Shown: positions 7,000-15,583 of the stretch, one piece after another
Layout of the letters: the number at the start of each line of letters is the position of its first letter
Numbering within the stretch: the stretch's first letter is position 1
Source of the DNA: Pyrobaculum islandicum DSM 4184
GTDB taxonomy: Archaea > Thermoproteota > Thermoprotei > Thermoproteales > Thermoproteaceae
Length of the DNA stretch: 64,000 bases
Assembly: GCF_000015205.1 (NCBI RefSeq)
Contig: NC_008701.1
Span: 1,491,436-1,555,435 of the forward strand
Direction of reading: 5' to 3'
Position numbers and translations under genes: made by a program
Notes under the pieces: model-generated
Seen by the model: only the letters and a program-made list of their open reading frames with translations
Databases searched by the model: none
Told to the model about the DNA's origin: nothing

Positions 7000-9933
7000 A
7001 TGACCAATGGGGATTTTAAACTCCTGCCCAGTTATAATCCTCATAAAGTAGAGACAGCAGTACTAGAGTTTTGGGATAAGAACAGAATATTTGAGAAATG
7101 GAAGACTTGGCGCGGCGGCCCTATATTCGCCTTTCTAGAGGGGCCTCCTACCACAAACGGCATGCCACATGTAGGACATATCAGAGGCCGTACGTATAAA
7201 GACGTAGTATTGAGGTTTTATAGACTTTTGGGCTACGACGTATGGCCACAAGGCGGCTGGGATATGCAAGGCATGCCCGTCGAGTGGGAGGTAGAGAAGA
7301 GACTTAAGCTAAAGAGTAAGAAAGAGGTGGAACTGTACGGGCTTGAACAGTTTGCAAAAGAGTGCAATAAGCTAGTAGACGAATACCTCGCCTACTGGAG
7401 AGAGTGGGGAACCAGGAGACTAGGACTTTGGCTAGACATAGATAACGCATATGAGACTAGGAGACCTGCATATATAGAATACGTTTGGCGGGTTATTAAG
7501 AGGGCGTATGAACGCGGCCTGCTCGTAGAGGACTACAGAGTGTTGTGGTTCTGCCCCAGGTGCGAGACTTCGCTTAGCGACCACGAAGTGGCGCTTGGCT
7601 ACGAGGAGAGGAAAGACCCCTCGATATACGTCAAATTCAAAGTAGAGGGGCGTGAAAATGAGTATTTAATCATTTGGACCACAACGCCTTGGACTCTAGT
7701 TGATAATGAGGCCGTGGCGGTCCACCCGGAGTATGCCTACGTCAAGGTTGAGGTGGAAAATGGGGAAAGGTGGTGGGTCGCAGAACAGCTAGCGCCTAGG
7801 CTGATGGAACTGTTCGGGGTAAAGAGGTGGCATATCGTAGAGGTGAGGAAGGGCTCCGAGCTCTTCGGCCTCCGCTACATGCACCCACTTGCTGAAGAGG
7901 TGCCGGAGAGGGCGGGGAGAACCTACACAGTGGTCACCGCAGATTTCGTGACGCTAGATCAAGGCACAGGCCTTGTACACATAGCGCCCGGCCACGGCCC
8001 CGAGGACTTTGAAGTTGCTAGAAAGTACGGTCTCAGGGTTACAAACAGCGTGGAGATCAACGGCATATACAACGAAATGGGTGGCAAATACGCTGGGAAG
8101 TATGTACACGACGTAGATAAAGAAATCATCGAAGACCTCCGAAAGAAGGGCCTCCTAGTCAAGGCGGAGGAGATAAAGCATGAGTACCCCCACTGCTGGA
8201 GGTGCGGCACCAAGCTCATACTTAGGGCAGATAGACAGTGGTTCATTGCGATATCTAAGATCAGAGAGCATATGTACAAGGAGCTGAGAGGAGTAAACAT
8301 AGTACCTCAGAAGCTCAGGGACAGATTCGATATCTTTGTCCAAAACGCTCGCGACTGGAACATTTCAAGGAGTAGAGTGTGGGGTACCCCCCTGCCGATA
8401 TGGCGCTGTAAAAAAGATGGGAGGATCCTCGTCGTAGGGTCCCTGGAGGAGTTGAAGAAGCTGGCTAAGGAGCTCCCGCCGGTAGACGACTTCTGGCTTG
8501 TGCACAGGCCCTGGATAGACAGAGTAGTGCTGAAGACTGAGGACTGCGACGAGTGGGTTAGAGAGCCCTACGTGATTGACGTGTGGCTAGACAGCGGCGT
8601 TGCCTGGATCGCGGCTGTAGACGGAGAGAGGAACAGAGAACTCTGGTCTAAACTGTTCCCATACGACTTTGTGACCGAGGGCATAGACCAGACCAGGGGG
8701 TGGTTCTACTCGCTACTGGCGTCTGCGATGGTATACATCGGGAGAGCGCCGTATAAAACTGTGTTAATACAAGGCCTCATCCTAGATAAATACGGCCAGA
8801 AGATGTCTAAGAGCAGAGGCAACGTCATCTGGGCCAAGGACCTCTTTGAGAAGTACGGCGCAGACCCAGTCCGTCTGTACATCCTATTGAAGGCGGCGCC
8901 TTGGGAAGACCTCGCCTTTGACCCCGACGAGGTAAAGATGGCTATAAGCAATTTAAACATACTATGGAACATCGTAAAATTTGCCGACATGTATATGTCA
9001 CTTGATGGATTCTCTGCAGAGAAGTATCCGCTTGAGGAGTGGATAGACAAAGCTCTTGACGAAGATAGATGGCTATTGTCTGAACTCAACAAGTTGATAG
9101 AAGACTTTACGCAATATATCAGAAACTTTGAGTTTCACAAAGCGGCAAACCTCTGGAGGGACTTTATAGTTGAGACTTTAAGCCACCGCTATATAAGACT
9201 TCTACGTAGACGTGTTTGGACCGAAGAACCTAGCGCCGATAAATATGCCGCATATGCTGTCTTACACCATGTGTTAAAAAACGTGCTAATATTAGGCTCT
9301 ATACTTGTACCATTTATCACCGAATATCTATGGCAGACATATGTTAAAAAATTCGAGAGAGAGACCGCAGAGTCTGTACATTTGGCGAATTATCCAACCG
9401 CAGGCCCCATAGATAAAGAGCTTATGGAAATCTTCCATGAGTTATTCACTGTCTTCTCTGCTTTAGCTGAGGCCAGAAATAAGGCTGGCATAAAACTCCG
9501 CTGGCCTATAAGAGAGGTTTACATAAACGGAGGGAGATATGTAGATAGATATAAGGAACTTCTAAAGTATCTAAGCAATGTAAAAGAGGTCAAAGTCGGC
9601 ACATGTCCTAGCGAATATATAAAAGCTACAGAGGGCACAATCGAGGTTTGTATACCTGCTAAGCTAGAGCCTGAGCTTTACTATGAAGCGTTGGCAAGAG
9701 AAATCGTCCGTAGGATACAGGTCATGCGTAAAGAAGCTGGACTAGAGATAAACGACGTCATACAAATAGTAATAGACACAGAGTTGGAAGATGTTAAAAA
9801 AGCAGTAGAGATCTTCCAAGACTACATAAAACGAGAAACTCGCGCCATGGAGTTAAAAATTGCAAAAACGACAAGCGGCAAAGAGTGGGACATATTAGGC
9901 GAAAGAGTGACTATAGAAATTAGAAAAATATGA
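7000..9933 (+). CDS. ileS: Isoleucyl-tRNA synthetase
   Basis: Class Ia synthetase of 977 residues that charges tRNA-Ile. The ATP-site HIGH motif is HVGH (57-60) and the KMSKS loop is intact (601-605). The signature WNISRSRVWGTPLPIW, the CP1 editing domain (IIWTTTPWTLVDNEAV) and two CxxC zinc pairs (CPRC, CWRC) are present. The ATG follows a TATA-like element and suits a leaderless mRNA. The gene is compositionally mosaic: 60-base samples from about 7.9-8.9 kb are 53-58 percent GC with many AGG, CTC and GAG codons, while samples from both ends are 37-48 percent with AGA and TTA. This suggests replacement of the central part by recombination with a relative. Confidence 0.96.
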   Translation: MTNGDFKLLPSYNPHKVETAVLEFWDKNRIFEKWKTWRGGPIFAFLEGPPTTNGMPHVGHIRGRTYKDVVLRFYRLLGYDVWPQGGWDMQGMPVEWEVEKRLKLKSKKEVELYGLEQFAKECNKLVDEYLAYWREWGTRRLGLWLDIDNAYETRRPAYIEYVWRVIKRAYERGLLVEDYRVLWFCPRCETSLSDHEVALGYEERKDPSIYVKFKVEGRENEYLIIWTTTPWTLVDNEAVAVHPEYAYVKVEVENGERWWVAEQLAPRLMELFGVKRWHIVEVRKGSELFGLRYMHPLAEEVPERAGRTYTVVTADFVTLDQGTGLVHIAPGHGPEDFEVARKYGLRVTNSVEINGIYNEMGGKYAGKYVHDVDKEIIEDLRKKGLLVKAEEIKHEYPHCWRCGTKLILRADRQWFIAISKIREHMYKELRGVNIVPQKLRDRFDIFVQNARDWNISRSRVWGTPLPIWRCKKDGRILVVGSLEELKKLAKELPPVDDFWLVHRPWIDRVVLKTEDCDEWVREPYVIDVWLDSGVAWIAAVDGERNRELWSKLFPYDFVTEGIDQTRGWFYSLLASAMVYIGRAPYKTVLIQGLILDKYGQKMSKSRGNVIWAKDLFEKYGADPVRLYILLKAAPWEDLAFDPDEVKMAISNLNILWNIVKFADMYMSLDGFSAEKYPLEEWIDKALDEDRWLLSELNKLIEDFTQYIRNFEFHKAANLWRDFIVETLSHRYIRLLRRRVWTEEPSADKYAAYAVLHHVLKNVLILGSILVPFITEYLWQTYVKKFERETAESVHLANYPTAGPIDKELMEIFHELFTVFSALAEARNKAGIKLRWPIREVYINGGRYVDRYKELLKYLSNVKEVKVGTCPSEYIKATEGTIEVCIPAKLEPELYYEALAREIVRRIQVMRKEAGLEINDVIQIVIDTELEDVKKAVEIFQDYIKRETRAMELKIAKTTSGKEWDILGERVTIEIRKI

Positions 9934-9939
9934 CCGCAC

Positions 9940-10138
9940 CGTCTGTCCCTAGGCTATTGCGCCTAGGGACTTTCTCCTCGTCTGCGCCTTCACCGGCGTC
10001 TCGGGCGTGGGGCCGGGTGGCCATCCTTGAGTGCTCGTTTCTCGATGTTTATGACGGCTGCCGCGTCTCTCCCCCACAGCTCTCATAGCCGTAGAGGCTA
10101 TGACCGCACTCCCGCTCTAAAGGGCAGGGTTTTAAGTC
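9940..10138 (-). pseudogene. TnpB (IS200/IS605 family) C-terminal relic
   Basis: Read on the minus strand, about 10090-9960 gives a SCGG... start followed by RDAAAVINIEKRAL, the last RuvC Asp and flanking residues of Thermoproteales TnpB. The tail then decays with frameshifts. The relic ends in a perfect hairpin with arms GTCCCTAGGC and GCCTAGGGAC (9948-9973). The plus-strand relic at 33 kb carries the same flanking bases and a shorter version of the hairpin. A second conserved block, TGACCGC(A/G)CTCCC...AAGGGC (10100-10136), recurs inverted at 25.2 kb. No intact transposase remains. Confidence 0.65.
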
Positions 10139-10197
10139 GTAGTCAGTTGGTAGGGGCATGCTCATTTTCTCACTGAAGAACCACATCATCACCAATT
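10139..10197 (-). ncRNA. C/D box sRNA candidate (minus strand)
   Basis: On the minus strand a perfect C box GTGATGA (10192-10186) is followed about 40 nt later by a perfect D box CTGA (10146-10143). A C'-like ATGAGCA lies between. The 12 nt before the D box (TGCCCCTACCAA) would be the guide. Such RNAs direct 2'-O-methylation through L7Ae, Nop5 and fibrillarin, and are abundant in Pyrobaculum. An ATAAATTT element at about 10216-10223 could serve as the TATA box. Caution: the same bases also read as an open frame into the adjacent TnpB relic. Confidence 0.45.
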
Positions 10198-10226
10198 ATA
10201 TTTACCTCTAAACCTCAAATTTATTC
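10198..10226. promoter_or_regulatory. Shared divergent promoter spacer of two sRNA candidates
   Basis: AT-rich spacer between two outward-facing C/D box RNAs. AATTATATTTA (10193-10203) is about 24 nt before the expected start of the plus-strand RNA. On the other strand ATAAATTT (about 10216-10223) is about 25-30 nt before the C box of the minus-strand RNA. Each TATA overlaps the partner's transcript start region. Confidence 0.4.
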
Positions 10227-10280
10227 ATGATGATAACGACCGCTTACGAATTGTGACGAGGGTATGCAGCGCTGACACAA
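10222..10280 (+). ncRNA. C/D box sRNA
   Basis: C box ATGATGA (10227-10233), a C'-like GTGACGA (10253-10259) and a perfect D box CTGA (10272-10275) are correctly spaced for an archaeal C/D RNA of about 55 nt. The D guide is the roughly 11 nt ending at 10271 (GGTATGCAGCG). The D' guide lies between 10234 and 10246, with a weak D' box (CGAA). A TATA element at 10193-10203 supports independent transcription. The methylation target was not identified. Confidence 0.7.
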
Positions 10281-10316
10281 CTTTACGAAATATAAATGTA
10301 GTTAAATTGAGGTGTT

Positions 10317-11471
10317 GTGAAAGAGTACTTGGCCTTATTCGTAATTATCGCCGTGTTTCTCTATCTTACATATACCATAGCGTCTCTACCTGGATCAGAC
10401 GGTTTGCCTGGTAATGGCGGTTATATAAGCGATGAGGTTTGGTATGTCACGTCGGCTAGAAACATACTGCACGACTTCTTTAAAACTCCAGCTAACTCGC
10501 CCTACTATACCACCACATTGGACTGTCTCACTAATGAGAGCAGAATTGTGAAAGAATATGTCAACATAAATGCAGTAACTGTTACAGGCAACGTCAAGTG
10601 TTACATAAGGAGGGGATTTCCATATCCAGACAAAGAGGGGATACTCAGCTACTACAACTTTGAACATCCTCCGCTGGCTAAATACGTAATAGGACTTATG
10701 GAGGCCATCCACGACGAGCCGCTCTTCTGGAGGATCCCCTCTATGGTGCTTGGAGCGGCCACGCTTATACTCGTCTTTCTCTCGGCGAGACGTGTAACGG
10801 GAAATCTATGGGCGCTGGCAGCTACGGCTCTCATGATATTCGACAACACCTTTAGAGCTATGTCCGGCATCGCCATGCTAGATATATATCTCGCGTTTTT
10901 TACAGCTCTGCTAGTCTACCTCCACCTCTCTGGGAGACTACTGGGAGTTGGAACGGCATTAGGTCTCGCGGCTTCTGTTAAATACTCTGGGGTGTTTCCC
11001 CTATTTGGACTTGCCTACTTATACGGAAGACGGGGGGTCTGGGGCTTCGTAGCGGTTTTTCTCATGGCTATGTCTGTGTTTACACTGGTCAACATGCCTA
11101 TCGCCGGACAGTTAGGCATCCAAAGGTGGGTTCATGAGATTCTAGCCGCAATATCGTGGCATACTACCTCCAGACCGCCGGGCCCTATCGCCTCTAACCC
11201 CTTGGACTGGCTTTGTATGCACAATAGTTTCGCCCTATATACCAGCCCAGACATATATGCCTCAGGGACACCCGCATATCTTGTAGCGTTGGTTTATGCC
11301 TTATATAAAAGAGATGACGTTTCTATACTGTATCTTTCTACATATGGGGGCTATTGGCTGGTGTATTTGCTTGGCAACCACACGCTCTACAGCTTCTACA
11401 CTACGCACTTCTCGCCGCTCGCTCATATACTAATCGCAAGGCTTTTATCAGACATAGCTAGGAGGAAGTAG
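10317..11471 (+). CDS. PMT-family membrane mannosyltransferase-like glycosyltransferase
   Basis: 384 residues with an N-terminal membrane anchor and about eight further hydrophobic spans. The first exterior loop carries SDEVWY, the acidic pair typical of GT39/PMT catalysis, followed by EHPPLAKYVIG, a family hallmark. These enzymes transfer sugar from a dolichyl-phosphate donor to proteins at the outer face of the membrane. The GTG at 10317 has a TATA-like element (GAAATATAAATG, about 10287-10298) for a leaderless mRNA. The 3' end overlaps the convergent zinc-ribbon gene by 14 nt. Acceptor unknown. Confidence 0.8.
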   Translation: MKEYLALFVIIAVFLYLTYTIASLPGSDGLPGNGGYISDEVWYVTSARNILHDFFKTPANSPYYTTTLDCLTNESRIVKEYVNINAVTVTGNVKCYIRRGFPYPDKEGILSYYNFEHPPLAKYVIGLMEAIHDEPLFWRIPSMVLGAATLILVFLSARRVTGNLWALAATALMIFDNTFRAMSGIAMLDIYLAFFTALLVYLHLSGRLLGVGTALGLAASVKYSGVFPLFGLAYLYGRRGVWGFVAVFLMAMSVFTLVNMPIAGQLGIQRWVHEILAAISWHTTSRPPGPIASNPLDWLCMHNSFALYTSPDIYASGTPAYLVALVYALYKRDDVSILYLSTYGGYWLVYLLGNHTLYSFYTTHFSPLAHILIARLLSDIARRK

Positions 11472-11832
11472 ATTGGCGTTTGCTTACTTCTGTATGGATA
11501 CGACTTAGTCTTTCGTATATGTCGAGAAGTAGAGACATAGACCGTAGATGGTCTACCATTTCAGATGCCGTTAGCTTTTCTAACTCTCTACCAAGCTGTA
11601 GAATTTTGTCAAAAATTATTTTCCTGACTTCTCTTAGCTGAATTACCTCTAGCGCTTGTTGTGCCTCCTCTTCAGATTTTACAAGTACTACAGTCTTCTC
11701 ACAATTGGCGCAGTAGAGCTCTCCCGTTTTTAATCTCACTAATACGGTACCGCAGACAGGACAAGTATACGGCGTAAGAGCTGCGCCGGCCCTAACTAGT
11801 TGGGCTATTTTTTTCACAACATCTCTCTCCAC
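11458..11832 (-). CDS. Zinc-ribbon protein, SSSCA1/p27 autoantigen-like (UPF0148)
   Basis: 124 residues. The zinc ribbon uses CPVC (about 24-27) and CANC (about 37-40). The upstream region AQLVRAGAALTPYTCPVC is the hallmark of the archaeal Sjogren/scleroderma autoantigen family. The C-terminal half is a helical coiled coil. The molecular role in archaea is not established. It is convergent with the mannosyltransferase gene. Confidence 0.75.
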   Translation of the reverse strand: MERDVVKKIAQLVRAGAALTPYTCPVCGTVLVRLKTGELYCANCEKTVVLVKSEEEAQQALEVIQLREVRKIIFDKILQLGRELEKLTASEMVDHLRSMSLLLDIYERLSRIHTEVSKRQSTSS

Positions 11833-11916
11833 AGTGTCTGAACTGATAAAGAGAGTATAAATATTAGTGTTCGTAGCCAGTTAACTGCTTTAATAAAGCC
11901 CATATGAGAAAAACTT

Positions 11917-12597
11917 GTGGACGTCGTAAAAATACTGCTTCTCACCCTGGGAGGGGGGCTTGAACATGCACTTAACGTATACAGACAGTTGAAAGATCTA
12001 CAACTTGAAATAGTAGAGGGGGGCAATGTGTTAATAAATGGGATATCTGTCGTAGGAAAGGGCACAAATAGTGTTGTCTTTAAATGTAGGCCGGAAATTA
12101 CAAAAAACGTAGAGCTAGCTTGTAAGTTACGGAGGGGGGATTCCACAAGATCTTCATTTGCGCCAGAGGGACAGTTCCTACATCTTGCAAACACCGTCGG
12201 CGTGGGGCCTGAGGTTTATGCCTACTACAAGGACATTGTTATATACCGCTATATAGATGGCATACACATTGATACATGGTGGAGAGAGGCGTCGCCTGAG
12301 AAAAAACGCATAGTTGTGGAAGAGCTCATGAGCCAAGCCTATAAACTTGATAAAATCGGGCTGTCACACAACGAATTATCTAGACTTGAAAAGCATGTCT
12401 TAATAGAACGCGACTTGCCTGTGATAATAGATTTCGAATCCGCAACGCTTGGGAGTAGAAATAACGTAACCCAGGTGTCAAACGGTCTTATGCGTCTAGG
12501 GCTAAAGCCTCCTGCGGAGTCCTTGCGGACGTATAAAAGGTGTTTATGTATTGATGCCTTTAAAGAGATTCTAAGATTTTTCCTTGACCAACTTTAG
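11917..12597 (+). CDS. Atypical archaeal protein kinase (RIO-like, COG2112 type)
   Basis: 226 residues, GTG start. The glycine-rich loop is GKGTNSVVF (about 48-56) and the ATP-contacting Lys lies in ACKLRRG (about 69-75). The catalytic segment GLSHNELSRLEKHVL replaces HxD with HNE, and DFESA replaces DFG, as in the predicted archaeal Ser/Thr kinases of this group. Substrates are unknown. It overlaps the convergent PUA-domain gene by 27 nt. Confidence 0.75.
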   Translation: MDVVKILLLTLGGGLEHALNVYRQLKDLQLEIVEGGNVLINGISVVGKGTNSVVFKCRPEITKNVELACKLRRGDSTRSSFAPEGQFLHLANTVGVGPEVYAYYKDIVIYRYIDGIHIDTWWREASPEKKRIVVEELMSQAYKLDKIGLSHNELSRLEKHVLIERDLPVIIDFESATLGSRNNVTQVSNGLMRLGLKPPAESLRTYKRCLCIDAFKEILRFFLDQL

Positions 12598-13089
12598 GGA
12601 AATTTCCCAAATCTTATCACCTAGGTGATGTAAGTTTATCAAGACTTTACCCTTTTGCATCTGTTCAATTTCGGACTTCGAATATAGGGCTACTGATATA
12701 GCAATCACACGGTTTTTTTCGTCTGTTACAAATACAATATCCCCCTTATTAAAATCGCCAACAAAGCTCTTTATCCCAGGGCGCATAATATCTGCGCCTT
12801 TTATTATGCGAACAACCGCACCTTGATCTACCACGGCTTTGGGATACTGAGGGAGAAGCCTATTCTTTGAAGATTTGTGAATAAGATAGAGAGTGGGGAC
12901 AACAAAAACCCCCAACTCCCCCTCTGAGACCTTTAAAAATAGAGGCTCTCCATCTACTAAATAGATATGTTGTTTTTCAGATACATGAGCCACTTCTACC
13001 ACATCTGCCTCCTCTAATATAGACGTCATAAAGTTGTATGTCTCACGCAATTCTTTAATCTCCCTGTTGCTAAGCCTTGTGCGTTTCAC
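12571..13089 (-). CDS. PUA-domain RNA-binding protein (MCT-1-like)
   Basis: 172 residues. An N-terminal about 80-residue domain is followed by a PUA domain (QGAVVRIIKGADIMRPGIKSFVGDFNKGDIVFVTDEKNRVIAISVA). The combination matches the archaeal DUF1947-PUA/MCT-1 group, linked to translation or ribosome-associated RNA binding. It is convergent with the kinase gene (27 nt overlap). Upstream lies a C/D box sRNA candidate on the same strand. Confidence 0.75.
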   Translation of the reverse strand: MKRTRLSNREIKELRETYNFMTSILEEADVVEVAHVSEKQHIYLVDGEPLFLKVSEGELGVFVVPTLYLIHKSSKNRLLPQYPKAVVDQGAVVRIIKGADIMRPGIKSFVGDFNKGDIVFVTDEKNRVIAISVALYSKSEIEQMQKGKVLINLHHLGDKIWEISLKLVKEKS

Positions 13090-13131
13090 ACATAATTTTC
13101 TAGACCCTAGTAAAATATTTTATTACAACGC

Positions 13132-13188
13132 TATCTCAGCTTATGAATGTCTCGTCATCTATAAGCCTTGCCGGGTGTCGTCACAAGC
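13132..13188 (-). ncRNA. C/D box sRNA candidate
   Basis: On the minus strand the order is C box GTGACGA (13184-13178), a C'-like GATGACGA (about 13156-13163) and a perfect D box CTGA (13139-13136). Guide candidates are CACCCGGCAAGG after the C box and GACATTCATAAG before the D box. The C box departs from the consensus at one position. A TATA-like TATATTATGC (about 13195-13204) lies upstream. It fills the gap between the PUA gene and the next regulator. Confidence 0.6.
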
Positions 13189-13239
13189 ATATGCATAATA
13201 TAGTCTTTAATTTTTTAAGTTGAACAAATATATTACGTC

Positions 13240-13995
13240 GTGAATAAACTCGTGGAGGCAACTCTTAACATTGTTAGAAATATGGGAGAGTCTCTATTCG
13301 TAGATCTTTCTAAGCCATACGCCTATACCCTCGTGGCGAAGTTCGGTAATCAGAAATTCCTGATGCGTATCGCCTCAGACGCTGAAAACATATCAACAAG
13401 CGCAGTTCGTGACCTAAAAATACTAAGCGCGTATACAGATGCGATAAGTATATGCATAGTCTCAAGCGTAAGGGGACAGATACTTCAGAGGGGAACTGTG
13501 TATCTTAGGGATAACGTTAAGTTTATCTCTTTGTCTACTTTTGCCGATGCACTAAGAGGGAAGGGGCCGGTTTTTAAATTCAACCGTGGGATGTTTACCG
13601 CAGTTATAGATGGGGAGAATCTAAGGAGGAAGAGAGAGGAAAGAGGCATGAGCTTAGGAGTCTTGGCAGATAGATTAGGAGTAACTCGCGAAACTGTGTA
13701 TCGCTACGAGAGGGGGGAGATAGAGACGCCTTTAAGGGTAGCGCAGAAACTTATTGAAATGTTCGGAGAAGACGTAGTACGCAAATTCGATATAAATGAA
13801 AAACCGGCTATAAACCAAGATGAGATTAGAAACAGAGAGATCGTAAGAAACACCTATAGACTGCTGGAGAGCCATCCAGATGCCATTAGAGCAAGCGATC
13901 GTACATTACTTGTGTCTAGGAATAAAGACAGAAGAGAATATGAGAAGACCGTAGAGTTGGCAAACGCGCTTAACGTAGAGGTAGAAAATTTGTGA
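13240..13995 (+). CDS. XRE-type HTH transcriptional regulator (COG1395-like)
   Basis: 251 residues, GTG start. An N-terminal about 110-residue alpha/beta domain precedes a classic helix-turn-helix (LRRKREERGMSLGVLADRLG, then TRETVYRYERGEIETP, about residues 128-165). The conserved archaeal family is annotated as putative transcriptional regulator, with unknown targets. It overlaps trm1 by 4 nt and opens a four-gene operon (regulator, trm1, kinase, UPF0201). A TATA-like TTAATTTTTTAAG lies about 30 nt upstream. Confidence 0.75.
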   Translation: MNKLVEATLNIVRNMGESLFVDLSKPYAYTLVAKFGNQKFLMRIASDAENISTSAVRDLKILSAYTDAISICIVSSVRGQILQRGTVYLRDNVKFISLSTFADALRGKGPVFKFNRGMFTAVIDGENLRRKREERGMSLGVLADRLGVTRETVYRYERGEIETPLRVAQKLIEMFGEDVVRKFDINEKPAINQDEIRNREIVRNTYRLLESHPDAIRASDRTLLVSRNKDRREYEKTVELANALNVEVENL

Positions 13996-15050
13996 AGCTT
14001 ATCTTAAACAAGGAAGGCGCCGTAGAGTTCTACATTCCCGACCCCCAAACATATAGAAGCATATACTCTGCTCCAGTATTCTACAACCCATCTATGGAGA
14101 AGAACAGGACGTTGTCAGTACTCTTGTTAAAAACCTACGGGAGTGGTCTCACGGTTTGCGAACCTCTAAGTGGGACCGGCATAAGAGGTATTAGATATGC
14201 TATAGAAAGCAACGCAGTAGGTAGACTAATATTAAACGATATATCTAAAGAGGCTGTAGAATTGATTAAGAAAAATCTGGAATTGAATGGAGTAGAGGGA
14301 GAGGTATACAACGAAGATGCAAACGTCTTGTTACATAAGCTCAGAAATACATGTGATGTAGTTGACATAGACCCCTTCGGTTCCCCAGCCCCCTTTCTTC
14401 ATGCGGCGTTTAGAGCACTTAGAGATGAGGGGCTTATTTGTGTAACTGCAACAGATACGGCAGTGCTAGTTGGAAGATATCCTAGGAAATGCTTCAGACG
14501 TTATAATTCTGTCATAAGGAGAACGCCGTTTTACATAGAGTTGGGGCTAAGAAACCTAGTAGGATACGTCGCCAGAGTTGCCGCCTCGGAAGACTTCTCT
14601 ATACAACCTGTATTTTCTTACTGGGAGAATCATTACTTTAGGACTTGCGCTCTTGCGACAAGAGGCGCGAGAGAGGCAGATGATTCACTGAATAATCTAG
14701 GCTATATATGGTATCTGAAAAAAAGGAGAAAAATTGTACAAACACTTGACGAACATTCGTCAGGACCTCTCTGGATAGGTCCTTTAGGAGATCCACTCGT
14801 TGTGCACAAGATGTCACAATATGGGGTATACAGCGTATTTCTCCAAACGCTAGAGATGGAATACTCTATACAAGCCCCGTGGTATTTTAGACTGCCTGAG
14901 TTCGCAGTGGATGGGAAAAGCCCAACTCTAGAAAAGACACTAGAACTATTAAGACGGGGCGGGATATATGCAACTCGTACACATATGTCGTACGATGGTT
15001 TTAAAGCTGAGGCAAATTACGACGAAATAGCAAGGATACTGAGTATATAA
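13992..15050 (+). CDS. trm1: tRNA (guanine26-N2)-dimethyltransferase
   Basis: 352 residues. The SAM-binding motif CEPLSGTGIRGIRYA (about 54-68) and the catalytic DIDPFGSPAPFLHAA identify Trm1, which makes m2,2G26 in tRNA. A C-terminal domain with an MSYDGFKAEA segment is typical of the family. GTG start, overlapping the upstream regulator stop by 4 nt. It lies 20 nt before the next kinase-like gene. The tRNA-Ser at 61 kb also appears to carry an intron next to this modified position. Confidence 0.93.
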   Translation: MKLILNKEGAVEFYIPDPQTYRSIYSAPVFYNPSMEKNRTLSVLLLKTYGSGLTVCEPLSGTGIRGIRYAIESNAVGRLILNDISKEAVELIKKNLELNGVEGEVYNEDANVLLHKLRNTCDVVDIDPFGSPAPFLHAAFRALRDEGLICVTATDTAVLVGRYPRKCFRRYNSVIRRTPFYIELGLRNLVGYVARVAASEDFSIQPVFSYWENHYFRTCALATRGAREADDSLNNLGYIWYLKKRRKIVQTLDEHSSGPLWIGPLGDPLVVHKMSQYGVYSVFLQTLEMEYSIQAPWYFRLPEFAVDGKSPTLEKTLELLRRGGIYATRTHMSYDGFKAEANYDEIARILSI

Positions 15051-15070
15051 TACTCAGATCTTTAGTTAAC

Positions 15071-15583
15071 GTGGCCAAGGTTATTGCAGTTGCTGGACTA
15101 CCTGGATCTGGTAAAACAACTGTAGCAAAAATAATCGAGAGATACGGCTATACATATTACAGCCTCGGAGATATAGTTCGTGAGGAGGCCCATAACATGG
15201 GCCTTCCGCCAGATAAAGTCTCTGTAATCCTAAGACTTGAAAGTGGAAGAAGAGCAATAGTAAGTCGACTACTAAAAAACGTAAAGCCAAGAGAGAAGAT
15301 TGTAATTGACGGCATTAGAAGCCTAGAAGAGGTAGAGGCAATAGAAGAGACGATGGGGCTTGTCGTTTTAATATATGTAGTTGCCTCTAGAAAGGTAAGG
15401 TATCAAAGACTAGCAAGTAGGGGTAGAAGCGACGACCCATCTACATATTCACAATTTTTGATGCGTGACATACGTGAACTCTGGTTTGGACTCGCAGATC
15501 TTTTAACTAGGGCAGATTATATATTAGTTAACGAGAGAAAAACTGTAGAAGAGATAGAAAAAGAAATAATAACGTTACTATGA
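15071..15583 (+). CDS. P-loop nucleotide kinase-like protein (UPF0200)
   Basis: 170 residues. Walker A is GLPGSGKTT (about 9-17), followed by YYSLGDIVREEA and a dephospho-CoA-kinase/adenylate-kinase-like core. ASRGRSDDPST resembles the lid region. The UPF0200 family has been likened to dCMP kinase or dephospho-CoA kinase. The true substrate is not settled. It lies 20 nt after trm1 and overlaps the UPF0201 gene by 4 nt (ATGA), a pairing of the two UPF families I recall from other archaea. Confidence 0.8.
   Translation: MAKVIAVAGLPGSGKTTVAKIIERYGYTYYSLGDIVREEAHNMGLPPDKVSVILRLESGRRAIVSRLLKNVKPREKIVIDGIRSLEEVEAIEETMGLVVLIYVVASRKVRYQRLASRGRSDDPSTYSQFLMRDIRELWFGLADLLTRADYILVNERKTVEEIEKEIITLL

Noticed and set aside
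10150-10200. Coding reading of the minus-strand sRNA bases (MMWFFSEKMSMPLPTDYD)
   Set aside because: The C and D boxes are better supported, but because the frame joins the TnpB relic this was kept only as a caution on the sRNA.
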